A stretch of 64,000 nucleotides of DNA from assembly GCF_003952525.1 (NCBI RefSeq), contig NZ_CP034451.1, positions 62,001-126,000 on the forward strand, written 5' to 3'. Position 1 is the first letter of the stretch. The number at the start of each line of letters is the position of its first letter. Source of the DNA: Mesorhizobium sp. M3A.F.Ca.ET.080.04.2.1. GTDB lineage: Bacteria > Pseudomonadota > Alphaproteobacteria > Rhizobiales > Rhizobiaceae. A model generated the notes under the pieces. The model saw nothing but the letters and a program-made list of their open reading frames with translations. It was not told where the DNA came from and did no database searches. Of this stretch, positions 50,877-58,993 are shown piece by piece. A program made the position numbers and the translations under genes.

Positions 50877-51992
50877 ATGAGTCCTGACGAGGACGACCTT
50901 CCCGACATCATCGATATGGTTGTCGAGATGGGGCGCGCAGAAGAAGAGCCACCGGCAGTCCCCTCCCCTCCCCTTCCAGCAGCGACGCGTGTCATCGAGC
51001 GCCTTCCCAGCCATCTGGAGGACCTCGCCGGCCGCGCACGCGACTATGTCGAGGCGGCGAGCTCGGCCAACACACAGCGGGCCTATGCATCGGACTGGAA
51101 GCATTTTTCCAGCTGGTGCCGGCGGCAAGGCGTCGAGATGTTTCCGCCCGATCCGCAAGTCGTCGGGCTCTACATCACGGCTCAAGCCTCGGGCACGGCG
51201 ACCGGCGACAAGAAGCCGAGCTCGGTGTCGACGATCGAACGCCGGCTCTCCTCGCTGGCCTGGAATTACGCCCAGCGCGGCCAGCCGCTGGACCGCAAGG
51301 ACCGCCACATAGCAACCGTGATGGCCGGCATTCGCAACAGACACGCAGCCCCGCCTCGGCAGAAGGAGGCGATCCTGCCGGAGGATCTGATCGCCATGCT
51401 GGAAACACTCGACCGCGGAAGCTTACGCGGCTTGCGCGACCGCGCCATGCTGCTCATCGGCTTTGCCGGCGCTCTTCGTCGCTCCGAGATCGTGGCGCTG
51501 GATGTCGGCCGCGACCAGACCGAAGATGGCCGCGGCTGGATCGAGATCCTGGAGAAGGGCCTCCTGATAACCCTACGCGGCAAGACGGGCTGGCGGGAGG
51601 TCGAGGTCGGGCGCGGCTCGTCTGACGCGACCTGCCCGGTCGTGACGCTGGAGACCTGGCTCAAACTCGGGCGCATCGCCCACGGTCCTCTATTTCGCCG
51701 CGTCACGGGTCACGGCAAGGCGGTCGGCGCCGAGCGGCTCAACGACCAGGAGGTCGCCCGCCTGGTCAAACGCACCGCGCTGGCAGCCGGTGTGCGCGGC
51801 GATCTGCCCGAGGGCGAACGCGGAATGATGTTTGCCGGCCATTCGCTGCGAGCAGGCCTGGCGTCCTCGGCCGAGGTCGACGAACGCTATGTCCAGAAGC
51901 AACTCGGCCACACGAGCGCGGAAATGACCCGCAAATACCAGCGGAGGCGCGATCGTTTCCGGGTCAATCTCACCAAGGCGTCGGGATTGTAG
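50877..51992 (+). CDS. Tyrosine-type site-specific integrase
   Basis: 371 residues from the ATG at 50877 (MSPDEDDLPDIIDM) with GGAGG upstream. It has an N-terminal SAM-like core-binding domain (SANTQRAYASDWKHFSSWCR) and a catalytic domain with FAGALRRSEIVALDV (box I Arg), HSLRAGLASSA (H-x-x-R) and QLGHTSAEMTRKYQRRRDRF (His, Tyr). The active site looks complete. It is not related to the trio at 1-3.7 kb. Such integrases often accompany DUF1403/scpB on rhizobial plasmids; resolution of plasmid multimers or integration are both possible. No attachment site is recognised. Confidence 0.9.
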   Translation: MSPDEDDLPDIIDMVVEMGRAEEEPPAVPSPPLPAATRVIERLPSHLEDLAGRARDYVEAASSANTQRAYASDWKHFSSWCRRQGVEMFPPDPQVVGLYITAQASGTATGDKKPSSVSTIERRLSSLAWNYAQRGQPLDRKDRHIATVMAGIRNRHAAPPRQKEAILPEDLIAMLETLDRGSLRGLRDRAMLLIGFAGALRRSEIVALDVGRDQTEDGRGWIEILEKGLLITLRGKTGWREVEVGRGSSDATCPVVTLETWLKLGRIAHGPLFRRVTGHGKAVGAERLNDQEVARLVKRTALAAGVRGDLPEGERGMMFAGHSLRAGLASSAEVDERYVQKQLGHTSAEMTRKYQRRRDRFRVNLTKASGL

Positions 51993-52009
51993 AAAGCCCC
52001 CTCCCCTGC

Positions 52010-52360
52010 TCAGTGCGATGCACCGGCAGGTTCTTTGGCCGTCTCCCTCTCAGACGACAGGGCTCGCAACACGGCCTCAGGCTCTTTCTCCATGATGCGA
52101 AGCAAGGTACGCGCGGCCCCGCTCGGCTGCCTTTTCCCCTGCTCCCATTTCTTGTAGCCGGACGGGCTGGTTCCCAGCACGGCTGCCATCTCATCCTGGG
52201 TCAGGCCTAGCCTCTTGCGGATCGCTTTTGCATCCACAGCGCTAACTTCCACACTGTGCACCTTGATGCCGGGAACGTCCTTGCCTTGCGCGTGAGCCAA
52301 AGCTTCCGACATCGCCTGGATCAGATCGGCGCCGAACTTCGTCATTTCGCTCATCCTCAT
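52010..52360 (-). CDS. HigA-like XRE antitoxin without intact partner
   Basis: Up to 116 residues; the family-like start is near MTKFGADLIQAM (ATG at 52345), with ATGs at 52354 and 52360 also possible. The C-terminal XRE helix-turn-helix is clear (IRKRLGLTQDEMAAVLGTSP, GYKKWEQGKRQPSGAA). The N-terminal AMSEALAHAQGKDVPGIKVH is the toxin-binding region of HigA/NadS-type antitoxins. The toxin gene that should precede it is reduced to ~23 codons. It is therefore a solitary antitoxin that can still bind its operator at 52425-52439 and may act as an anti-addiction factor. Confidence 0.82.
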   Translation of the reverse strand: MRMSEMTKFGADLIQAMSEALAHAQGKDVPGIKVHSVEVSAVDAKAIRKRLGLTQDEMAAVLGTSPSGYKKWEQGKRQPSGAARTLLRIMEKEPEAVLRALSSERETAKEPAGASH

Positions 52361-52415
52361 TAAACAGCTCAGCTGCCGGCTTCATGAACAATGGTGTCTC
52401 GACAACTGTCTGCAT
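52347..52415 (-). pseudogene. Truncated HigB/RelE-type toxin, first ~23 codons only
   Basis: From an ATG at 52415 the minus strand reads MQTVVETPLFMKPAAELFNEDE and Arg, which is the typical N-terminus of HigB-2/RelE-like toxins (M-x-T-V-x-E-T-P...). Immediately after, the sequence switches to the antitoxin start in another frame. The rest of the toxin (about 80-90 residues) is missing, consistent with one internal deletion that fused toxin 5' end to antitoxin. Confidence 0.65.
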
Positions 52416-52424
52416 CAGTCCATA

Positions 52425-52439
52425 TAACCCAATGGGTTA
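52425..52439. promoter_or_regulatory. Palindromic operator of the HigA-like antitoxin
   Basis: TAACCCA-A-TGGGTTA is a perfect inverted repeat (seven-base arms) ten bases upstream of the truncated toxin start, in the promoter position. This type of AACCCA/TGGGTT palindrome is common for HigA/NadS autoregulation. Confidence 0.7.
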
Positions 52440-52559
52440 CCAACTTGAGCAGGGAGGGCGAAAGTCAATGACAGACTGTCCCCTGACGTATCAATCGTGC
52501 GCCGATCCATGCCGGCACAGCCACGCTTGGCGATACAGGGCGAAATGATCGGGACATGG

Positions 52560-53888
52560 CTACCAGCCCTTTTTCTTCATGCTGTCGCGCAGTGCATCGC
52601 TGATATCCAGCGAGCTGCCCACGGCATTCAACCCTATCGGAGGTTCCTCGGCCCCTTTCCCGGCAGCAGCCTTCTCAAGCGCCCCGACCCTGGCATTGAG
52701 CAACGCGGTGATCATTGGCCACACCGAGAATTTCTGCGCCCGCGCTTTCTCCGTGAGATCCCGCAGGTAGCCGCCGCAACTGCGGATATGTTCAGCCCGT
52801 TGCAGGATCGCAGCCAGAGTAATCGACGCATTTTGTGAGCCCATGACCTCTACCGCCTCCTGCCAGGCGCCTGGGCTGACCCCGATAGTGGGCCGCGCCC
52901 TGCCCGCAGCCGCGGCAAAGTCTCGCCAGGTCCGGATTTGCGTCCCCTTCGTGTAGTTGGCGATGTCAGGGCAGGCGCTCAGCACCATTCCCAAGGGCGC
53001 ATCCCGTTGTGGCAGGCTGCGCACGTTGTCGTTATGCTCGGCGTCGCGGCCGGCTTCATCCTTATTTCCTGAGCTGTTTTCAGATTCACCGGTAGGATTA
53101 TAATCTGGGCTTGAATTCTGTATGTGGCGCCCAGAATGGGACTCATTGGCGTCCGGATTCTGCGATTTTACGAACAATTCCAACGTCTGATGCACGTCGA
53201 CCCAGAGGTCTTCGAGATCGGACGCTATGCCCTCCAAGACCTGCCTTGGGGCAGTGCGTGGCAGCCGGGCAATAATAGCTTCATAGCGGCGCAGGAACCC
53301 TCGCCAATCACCCGAAACACTCTCGTTGACGCCGGCATCGATCAGCTTGACCACGTCGCGCCGGCAGATCGTCAGCCTCTCCTTGACCAGGCGGAACGCC
53401 TTGCGCTCGGCCGCGACAGCGCTCGCGAGCTCGCGGAACTCCTCGGCGCGCGCCAGGATCGGCGACAGATCAAAGCCGTAGGCCTGCTCAATCGCACCGC
53501 CCTGCCCTCTGCGGGCAAATCGTTTGCCATTCGGGCTATCGCGGCGGATGACCAAGCCGCAATCCACCAGCACGGCGATATGGCGCCTGAGCGTGGTCGG
53601 TGGCATGCCGTTGGCGCGGCGGATGAGTTGCTCATTCGACGGGAAGACGATGAGATTGCCCTCCCCAGTCAGTTCCTCGTCGCGATGGAACGTCAGCAAG
53701 GCGTTGAGCACCGCCAGGGCGCGATCAGTTGCCCCAAGGGCTTCCTTGGCCTCGCGAATGTCGCGGAAGACTTGCCATTTTGAGACCTTGGCGTCCTGTT
53801 TGACGTTCCTGGCCGTTGCCTGGCTTGAAATCAGGCCAAGCGTCATCGGCCGCCGCCCAAAGGGCGTCGTTGCAATATGCGTCCCCAT
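52560..53888 (-). CDS. repC: RepC replication initiator
   Basis: 442 residues starting MGTHIATTPFGRRPMTLG, the hallmark RepC N-terminus. The N-terminal winged-helix domain (PPTTLRRHIAVLVDCGLVIR DSPNG) is followed by a central region with the lower-conservation linker (SHSGRHIQNSSPDYN) and a C-terminal domain (ACPDIANYTKGTQIRTWRDF). RepC initiates replication at an origin usually inside its own coding sequence. It is the last gene of repABC, downstream of repB after a 160-bp spacer that encodes the counter-transcribed RNA controlling it. A length of ~440 is slightly above typical. Confidence 0.96.
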   Translation of the reverse strand: MGTHIATTPFGRRPMTLGLISSQATARNVKQDAKVSKWQVFRDIREAKEALGATDRALAVLNALLTFHRDEELTGEGNLIVFPSNEQLIRRANGMPPTTLRRHIAVLVDCGLVIRRDSPNGKRFARRGQGGAIEQAYGFDLSPILARAEEFRELASAVAAERKAFRLVKERLTICRRDVVKLIDAGVNESVSGDWRGFLRRYEAIIARLPRTAPRQVLEGIASDLEDLWVDVHQTLELFVKSQNPDANESHSGRHIQNSSPDYNPTGESENSSGNKDEAGRDAEHNDNVRSLPQRDAPLGMVLSACPDIANYTKGTQIRTWRDFAAAAGRARPTIGVSPGAWQEAVEVMGSQNASITLAAILQRAEHIRSCGGYLRDLTEKARAQKFSVWPMITALLNARVGALEKAAAGKGAEEPPIGLNAVGSSLDISDALRDSMKKKGW

Positions 53889-53957
53889 CTTCCTTCACCT
53901 ATCGCTAGGCAAAAGAATTAGGCCCGCCGAAAACGGCGTTTGCCCCTCACGGGACTC

Positions 53958-53986
53958 TTGACTGTGATTCCGGGAAATGCGATTCT
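53958..53986 (+). promoter_or_regulatory. Promoter of the repABC counter-transcribed RNA
   Basis: TTGACT (53958-53963), a 17-base spacer, then GATTCT (53981-53986) form a good -35/-10 pair pointing right, opposite to repB/repC. The expected start lies near 53993, placing it right before the terminator hairpin at 54009. Confidence 0.6.
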
Positions 53987-53992
53987 CTAGGT

Positions 53993-54039
53993 GTTCAATC
54001 TTGAGAAGGGCTTCCGGAACTCGTTTCGGGGGCCTTTTT
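53993..54039 (+). ncRNA. incA: Counter-transcribed RNA (ctRNA/incA) between repB and repC
   Basis: repABC plasmids carry a ~50-nt antisense RNA in this spacer that blocks repC expression and sets incompatibility. Here a predicted plus-strand transcript starts near 53993 and ends in a hairpin (54009-54034; stem GGCTTCCGGA pairing with TCGGGGGCC and flanking bases, including G-T pairs) followed by TTTTT (54035-54039), a rho-independent terminator. Ends are approximate. Confidence 0.72.
54009..54039 (+). terminator. Rho-independent terminator of the ctRNA
   Basis: A ten-base-pair stem with a short loop, then five T residues. The same element in the repABC mRNA would form the stem that can occlude repC translation. 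Confidence 0.7.
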
Positions 54040-54048
54040 CCTTTGCGG

Positions 54049-55044
54049 TTACGGTTCCTCTCTCGGTTGCGTCGAATCCCGTCGAAACGCCTCATAAAGA
54101 CGATCAAGGTTCTCCGACAAATAGTCGCCAAACGCACGCGCTTCCGAACTCTTGGCCCTGATCGCCAAGGTGAAGCGTTTTGCGTCAGTTGTTATGTCAG
54201 CCGAAAGGGAGCCTCCCTTCGGCGTCCAGCTGCGCTTTTGCGGGCCAGACTGGGTACGTTTTCGAAAGGAGGCTGATTTCAGCCGCCGCACGAGAAGATC
54301 AAAGCGAGCATCGCTCGAAAGAACCGCAAAGCCGTCCTCGTTGACCACCTCTGAAGCCACATCGTGGTTCGATGGCTTGTCCATGAGCAGCTTGAGCTCA
54401 TACCAGCGATCGCGACCAATACCTTTGGCCTCGCCAATCGCATCGAGAATGTCAGCGGGGAGGGCTGCCACGGACAGCATCTTCGACAGTGTCGTGCGGT
54501 CGATCGAAAGCGCCTTGAGGATGGTCGCGTTGTCCTCGTCGTAGCGGAGCCGTGCCAGATCCGCGGCAAAGAGCGCGCGTTCAACGAACGGCACGTTAGC
54601 GCGAGCCGAGTTCTCTTGCCCGAGCGTGAGGACATGCTCACGATCTTCCATCTGCTTGATGACGGCTCGTACCTTTCGGCCAAGCGCCTTGGCGACCTGA
54701 ACGCGCCGGTGTCCAAACACAACCATGTAACGGCCGGTTGCTTTTGGATGCGGTCTGACCAGGATAGGGGAGTTCTGGCCGTTCTCGCGTATTGCCTCGA
54801 GGAGCTCGCTGAACTCCTGCTCGTTGTCGGCACGCCTGTCGCGTACGAAGGAGACATCGACGACGTCAGGCTCGAGCTCGACAATGGTCTCTCCCGATGC
54901 GAGCTTATCCGCGCGCGACGCCATTTCGTCCAGCGTGCTTAGAATCGATCGAGATGCGCCCCTCGCCGCATATTCGACCACCGAGCGCTCGACAGGTCTC
55001 TCGTCGCTGTCCAGAATGTTAGCGAAAGGGTTTTTACGAGCCAT
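54049..55044 (-). CDS. repB: RepB partition protein (ParB-type centromere-binding)
   Basis: 331 residues. N-terminus MARKNPFANILDSDERP is typical of RepB. The ParB nuclease-like domain holds ENGQNSPILVRPHPKATGRY and VVFGHRRVQVAKALGRKVRA (the G-H-R-R box). The helix-turn-helix region (ILKALSIDRTTLSKMLSVAA) follows, then a dimerisation C-terminus. It binds parS-like centromere repeats and works with RepA. It is in the middle of the operon, 71 bp after repA and 160 bp before repC. Confidence 0.95.
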   Translation of the reverse strand: MARKNPFANILDSDERPVERSVVEYAARGASRSILSTLDEMASRADKLASGETIVELEPDVVDVSFVRDRRADNEQEFSELLEAIRENGQNSPILVRPHPKATGRYMVVFGHRRVQVAKALGRKVRAVIKQMEDREHVLTLGQENSARANVPFVERALFAADLARLRYDEDNATILKALSIDRTTLSKMLSVAALPADILDAIGEAKGIGRDRWYELKLLMDKPSNHDVASEVVNEDGFAVLSSDARFDLLVRRLKSASFRKRTQSGPQKRSWTPKGGSLSADITTDAKRFTLAIRAKSSEARAFGDYLSENLDRLYEAFRRDSTQPREEP

Positions 55045-55090
55045 CGCGCGGTCTCAAATATCTCTTATGCTATTGAAAACACCGTAACTT

Positions 55091-55113
55091 TTGACTGTTT
55101 TGACGGCAGTCAA
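55091..55113. repeat. Inverted repeat in the repA-repB spacer (candidate centromere or operator)
   Basis: Seven-base arms TTGACTG / CAGTCAA flank a nine-base spacer and lie just upstream of the repA stop side. This position is one of the places where repABC parS sites occur. It does not match the common GTTnnCnnnnGnnAAC consensus exactly, so the assignment is tentative. Confidence 0.4.
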
Positions 55114-55115
55114 CA

Positions 55116-56303
55116 TCACAGCCGGCCCCAAGCCTTGTGAACCAGGCCCTGGATTTCGAAATTCACCGCGTCCAATGCTTCAATCGCACGGTCGTAGGTG
55201 TCGCGATTGAAGTTCGCACGCTCGACCTCGTACAGCGTCTGCTTCGTCAAGCCGGCATCGGAAATTGCCGTCGACTTGACCATTGGATTCTTCAGAATTT
55301 CCTCCGCCAGGATGGATTGCATGAATCCCAGCATCTGCGTCTGAGGGACGTCGGTCGGCTCAAAGCGAGTGATCAGATAGCGGAGCCAATCGATCTTTAC
55401 TGGCGCACCTTTCTCGCGGATGGAGGCGACGAAATTGCCCAGCATGAGTAGGAACTGGCTCATCGACATCAGGTCCAGCATCTGAGGATGGACCGTTACG
55501 AGGACCGAAGTAGATGCGGTGAGCGCTGTCAGAGTGAGGAAGCCGAGTTGGGGTGGGCAGTCGATGACAACAACATCGAACCGGTCATCCACTTCTTCTA
55601 ATGACCGCCCAAGCCGGCTGTAAAATCTCTTGCCTTCATTCGAAGTCTGCATGGAGAGGGGAGTGTCGAACTCGTATTCCTGCAATTCGAGATTGGCTGG
55701 AATGATCTCGAGCAGGGGAAAATTCGTGGGCAGTATCACGTCCGCAATGGATCGACGCCTCTCGTCATACCGGATTGCATCATAGAGCGACGGATTGCCG
55801 TCGAGTTCCGGCTGAAACCCGTGCAATGCCGACAGGGACGCCTGCGGATCGAGGTCGATCGCCAAAACCCGGTGCCCGGTAAGCGCGAGATGCTGCGCCA
55901 GATGAGCAGCCGTTGTGGTCTTTCCAGAGCCGCCTTTGAAGTTCACAACTGCGATGACTTGAAGCTTCTCTCCGGGCTTCCGGGAAGGAACATACTTCTT
56001 GGCGTCAGAGCGGCCGTTCTTGTCTAGATAGTGCCGCAGCTCGATCGTCTGCTCGGCGGTATAGAAGCGTCTCCCGCCAGCCGCTATGAGTGGCTCGGGG
56101 CCTTTCCCTTCGAGGTGGAGACGCTTGAGATTGTTCGGGCTGATCCCGAGGTAATGTGCGACCTCCGACATAGGGAAGCGGCGAAGTGTCTTTTTGGCGT
56201 TCGGCGGAAACTTCTCCAGTCGCAGTTGGTCGAGCTTACGGGAGATCTCGGCGCCTTGCGCCAGGATCTTCTCGTCAAATTCGAAAGGTGGAAGCGCACT
56301 CAT
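55116..56303 (-). CDS. repA: RepA partition ATPase (ParA-type)
   Basis: 395 residues from the ATG at 56303 (MSALPPFEFDEKILAQGAEI). The N-terminal helix-turn-helix (RFPMSEVAHYLGISPNNLKR) binds the operon promoter. The deviant Walker A motif NFKGGSGKTTT lies at residues ~121-131, with VLAIDLDPQASLSALHG and VVVIDCPPQLGFLTL as the other ATPase motifs. RepA with RepB segregates the plasmid and represses repABC. First gene of the operon; divergently arranged with traI. Confidence 0.96.
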   Translation of the reverse strand: MSALPPFEFDEKILAQGAEISRKLDQLRLEKFPPNAKKTLRRFPMSEVAHYLGISPNNLKRLHLEGKGPEPLIAAGGRRFYTAEQTIELRHYLDKNGRSDAKKYVPSRKPGEKLQVIAVVNFKGGSGKTTTAAHLAQHLALTGHRVLAIDLDPQASLSALHGFQPELDGNPSLYDAIRYDERRRSIADVILPTNFPLLEIIPANLELQEYEFDTPLSMQTSNEGKRFYSRLGRSLEEVDDRFDVVVIDCPPQLGFLTLTALTASTSVLVTVHPQMLDLMSMSQFLLMLGNFVASIREKGAPVKIDWLRYLITRFEPTDVPQTQMLGFMQSILAEEILKNPMVKSTAISDAGLTKQTLYEVERANFNRDTYDRAIEALDAVNFEIQGLVHKAWGRL

Positions 56304-56692
56304 TCTGACCGGCTCCGGGAAGAAAATAGCGCCAGAATGCGGTGATCCGGCCAATTTGGCGCCAGTATGTCCGATTCCCCTCTCGTGGCAAGGAGAATAG
56401 AGTTAACAAGTAGTTAACGCCAGATCCATAAGTTGCCGATCAGGCAGACTCGGAACCCAAATTTGACACATAGATTCAAGCGCTTAAGCTCTTCCTTGTG
56501 TTCTCCAACCCTCAGCCGGGACCCCCGTTAAATCTCGGAGGTAAACCGCCGGAAATTCCGCGGCCACTACCAGCTTCAGGCCCGTCAGCCCCTCCGTAGA
56601 CCCGACTCAGGGACTGTAGAATTCTACAGCTCCAGCAGCGTGGCCATCTGTGATTGATGAAGCTCATCGCAATCAGTGAGGGGCTTCGGCGA
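56304..56692. promoter_or_regulatory. Divergent repA / traI control region
   Basis: Besides the lux box (56614-56629), this ~390-bp interval holds a near-direct repeat GCGCCAGAATG / GCGCCAGTATG around 56330 and 56360. It also has two copies of GTTAAC five bases apart (56402-56418), close to but not matching the repABC parS consensus. Promoters for repABC (leftward) and traI-trb (rightward) must lie here. Confidence 0.5.
56614..56629. promoter_or_regulatory. lux/tra box (quorum-sensing operator)
   Basis: CTGTAGAATTCTACAG is a perfect 16-base palindrome of lux-box type (CTG-N10-CAG), placed between repA and traI. In Ti plasmids TraR with its acyl-homoserine-lactone binds such a box to activate traI-trb and also repABC. 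Its centre at ~56621 would put the traI transcript start near 56664 for a -42 activator site, which supports a traI start downstream of that point. Confidence 0.8.
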
Positions 56693-57316
56693 ATGCTGGC
56701 ACGCGCAATACGCAATGGCTCGGGGAAGAGAGACCGAGAACTCATCGATGCCTATTGTCGACTGCGAGCGGTCATATTTGCTGACCGACTGGAGTGGAAC
56801 GTGCATGTCCGCAACAACCGAGAAACCGACGAGTTTGACCTGCTCGATCCGACTTACATCGTGGTGACATCGGACGACGGCGCCATCATAGGGGGTGCGC
56901 GCCTGCTTCCCGCACTTGGGGACACAATGCTGGAGCGGACGTTTCCGCAATTGCTCGCGGTCGGCCGTCTCAATGCGCATGCCAGATTGATCGAAAGCTC
57001 GCGTTTCTGTGTCGACACCACATCCAGCGAGGGCAGGGGAGGGCCGCTGCATCAGGCAACGCTCACCATGTTCGCGGCCATCATCGAATGGTCGATGCTG
57101 AACGGATATACGGAGATCGCCACCGCGACAGATCTCAGGTTCGAACGGATCCTCAATCGCGCCGGCTGGCCGATGAAGCGGCTCGGAATGCCCTGCCGCA
57201 TCGGCAACACGATCGCCATCGCCGGGATACTTCCGGCTAACCGGGCGAGTTTTATGCAGGTTTGTCCGCCAGGCTACAGGTCGGCGTTTCAGACTGCGCG
57301 GCGGCAGGCAGCTTGA
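56693..57316 (+). CDS. traI: TraI acyl-homoserine-lactone synthase (LuxI family)
   Basis: 207 residues from the ATG at 56693. I chose this start because a GAGGGG site precedes it, because the lux box predicts transcription starting near 56664, and because the distance to the first conserved residues equals that of Ti-plasmid TraI; an ATG at 56657 gives 12 more residues. LuxI residues: Arg25, Phe29 and Trp35 in RLRAVIFADRLEW, Asp46 and Asp49 in ETDEFD, Arg70 in GARLLP, and ESSRFCVD. The C-terminus GNTIAIAGILPANRASF is TraI-like. It makes the AHL that triggers conjugation. First gene of the traI-trb operon; the cognate TraR is not in the window. Confidence 0.93.
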   Translation: MLARAIRNGSGKRDRELIDAYCRLRAVIFADRLEWNVHVRNNRETDEFDLLDPTYIVVTSDDGAIIGGARLLPALGDTMLERTFPQLLAVGRLNAHARLIESSRFCVDTTSSEGRGGPLHQATLTMFAAIIEWSMLNGYTEIATATDLRFERILNRAGWPMKRLGMPCRIGNTIAIAGILPANRASFMQVCPPGYRSAFQTARRQAA

Positions 57317-57326
57317 GAGGCCATCG

Positions 57327-58298
57327 GTGCCCAATCTTCGATCGCACTCGCGGCTTGTCCGCAAGCTTCAGGACGCCCTGGGCGACCATCTATGCCTGGC
57401 GCTCGATGACGCCACGGTTGTCGAGATCATGCTGAACCCGGACGGGAAACTGTTCATCGAGCGGCTCGGCCACGGCGTTGCCCCCGCCGGGGAGATGACG
57501 CCAGCGGCCGCAGAGATCGTCATCGGAAGCGTAGCACACGCTCTCCAGTCCGAAGCAGATGACGACCAACCAATTATCTCCGGCGAGTTGCCGATCGGCG
57601 GGCATCGCTTCGAGGGGCTGTTGCCGCCAATCGTGTCGGCGCCGGCCTTCACAATTCGCCGGCGCGCATCCCGGCTTATCCCGCTCGACGATTATGTGAC
57701 GAAGCGGGTCATGACCGAAAAGCAGGCGTCCGTTCTTCGCAACGCGATCGCGTCTCGCCTGAACATCGTCATCTCCGGCGGCACGGGATCGGGAAAGACG
57801 ACGCTCGCCAACGCCGTCATCGCCGAGGTCGTCCAGCATTCGCCCGACGACCGGGTCGTCGTCCTCGAGGATACGACGGAGATCCAGTGCGCGGCCGAGA
57901 ACGCCGTCTCACTCCATACGAGCGACACGGTAGATATGGCGCGTCTGCTCAAAAGCACGATGCGTCTGCGCCCCGACCGGATCATCGTCGGTGAGGTTCG
58001 TGATGGCGCAGCACTCACACTCCTGAAAGCCTGGAACACCGGCCATCCCGGCGGCGTCACGACCGTTCATTCCAATACGGCGATGTCTGCGCTCAGGCGC
58101 CTTGAGCAGCTGATCTCGGAGGCCAGCCAACAGTCGATGCGAGAGGTTATCGGTGAAGCCGTCGATCTCATTGTCTCGATCGAAAGGACCGGACGAGGGC
58201 GGCGCGTCCGCGAGATCATTCACGTCGAGGGGTTCGACGGCTCCCGATACCAGACCGAACATTACGCCCAGCCTGACGAGGACAGCCATGCAGCGTGA
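57327..58298 (+). CDS. trbB: TrbB conjugal transfer ATPase (VirB11-like)
   Basis: 323 residues from a GTG at 57327. Type II/IV secretion traffic ATPase: [20 protein letters not shown] (Walker A), [12 protein letters not shown] (Asp box), [20 protein letters not shown] (Walker B) and [13 protein letters not shown] (His box). Hexameric inner-face ATPase of the mating-pair-formation type IV secretion system. It follows traI by 10 bp and overlaps trbC. Confidence 0.96.
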   Translation: MPNLRSHSRLVRKLQDALGDHLCLALDDATVVEIMLNPDGKLFIERLGHGVAPAGEMTPAAAEIVIGSVAHALQSEADDDQPIISGELPIGGHRFEGLLPPIVSAPAFTIRRRASRLIPLDDYVTKRVMTEKQASVLRNAIASRLNIVISGGTGSGKTTLANAVIAEVVQHSPDDRVVVLEDTTEIQCAAENAVSLHTSDTVDMARLLKSTMRLRPDRIIVGEVRDGAALTLLKAWNTGHPGGVTTVHSNTAMSALRRLEQLISEASQQSMREVIGEAVDLIVSIERTGRGRRVREIIHVEGFDGSRYQTEHYAQPDEDSHAA

Positions 58299-58692
58299 CC
58301 GCCGATCTCTCCTGACCAGTGGGCTTCTGGTCCTGACCGCGCTTGCGCTCGCGAGTCCGGCGCTGGCCTCGTCGGGTGGCGGCGGGTTGCCGTGGGAGGC
58401 GCCGCTTCAGCAGATCCAGCAATCGATCACCGGGCCCGTGGCCGGCTTCATCGCGCTCGCCGCCGTCGCGATCGCCGGCGGCATGCTCATCTTCGGCGGC
58501 GAACTCAACGATTTCGCCAGACGGCTCTGCTACATCGCCCTCGTCGGAGGCGTGCTGCTTGGCGCCACGCAGATCGTGGGCCTTTTCGGCGCAACCGGCG
58601 CAACGATTGGTGAGGAACCGCGACCCTCTAAAACCATCGACGACAGCATGATCGCAGACCTCGCCCGCAGGGGGAGGGCGCGCAATGAGTGA
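58288..58692 (+). CDS. trbC: TrbC pilin subunit precursor
   Basis: 134 residues from the ATG at 58288, inside the trbB stop. The signal segment ([21 protein letters not shown]) is followed by two hydrophobic helices ([19 protein letters not shown] and [19 protein letters not shown]), the layout of VirB2/TrbC pilins, which are processed and often cyclised. The ALAS cleavage site is visible. Overlaps trbD by 8 bases. Confidence 0.93.
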   Translation: MQRDRRSLLTSGLLVLTALALASPALASSGGGGLPWEAPLQQIQQSITGPVAGFIALAAVAIAGGMLIFGGELNDFARRLCYIALVGGVLLGATQIVGLFGATGATIGEEPRPSKTIDDSMIADLARRGRARNE

Positions 58693-58984
58693 CCCCAGCT
58701 CCAGCCTGGTGCGCTCCCGCGTCCATCGCGCGCTGTCTCGCCCGAACCTTTTGATGGGTGCCGATCGCGAGCTGGTGTTGCTCACGGGTCTCACGGCCGT
58801 GATCCTGATCTTCGTCGTGCTCACCTGGTATGCGGCCCTCTTCGGCATCGCCACCTGGCTCGTGGCGGTGGCAGCACTTCGCATGATGGCAAGGTCTGAC
58901 CCGCTGATGCGCCGGGTCTATCTTCGCCACATCTCCTTCAGACCTTGCTACCGGGCGACCTCGACGCCATGGCGACGGTACTGA
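58685..58984 (+). CDS. trbD: TrbD (VirB3-like) membrane protein
   Basis: 99 residues. [20 protein letters not shown] is the VirB3/TrbD N-terminus, followed by two membrane segments ([33 protein letters not shown]). Small inner-membrane component that works with TrbE. It ends 9 bp before trbE. Confidence 0.93.
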   Translation: MSDPSSSLVRSRVHRALSRPNLLMGADRELVLLTGLTAVILIFVVLTWYAALFGIATWLVAVAALRMMARSDPLMRRVYLRHISFRPCYRATSTPWRRY

Positions 58985-58993
58985 GGTCCGCTC

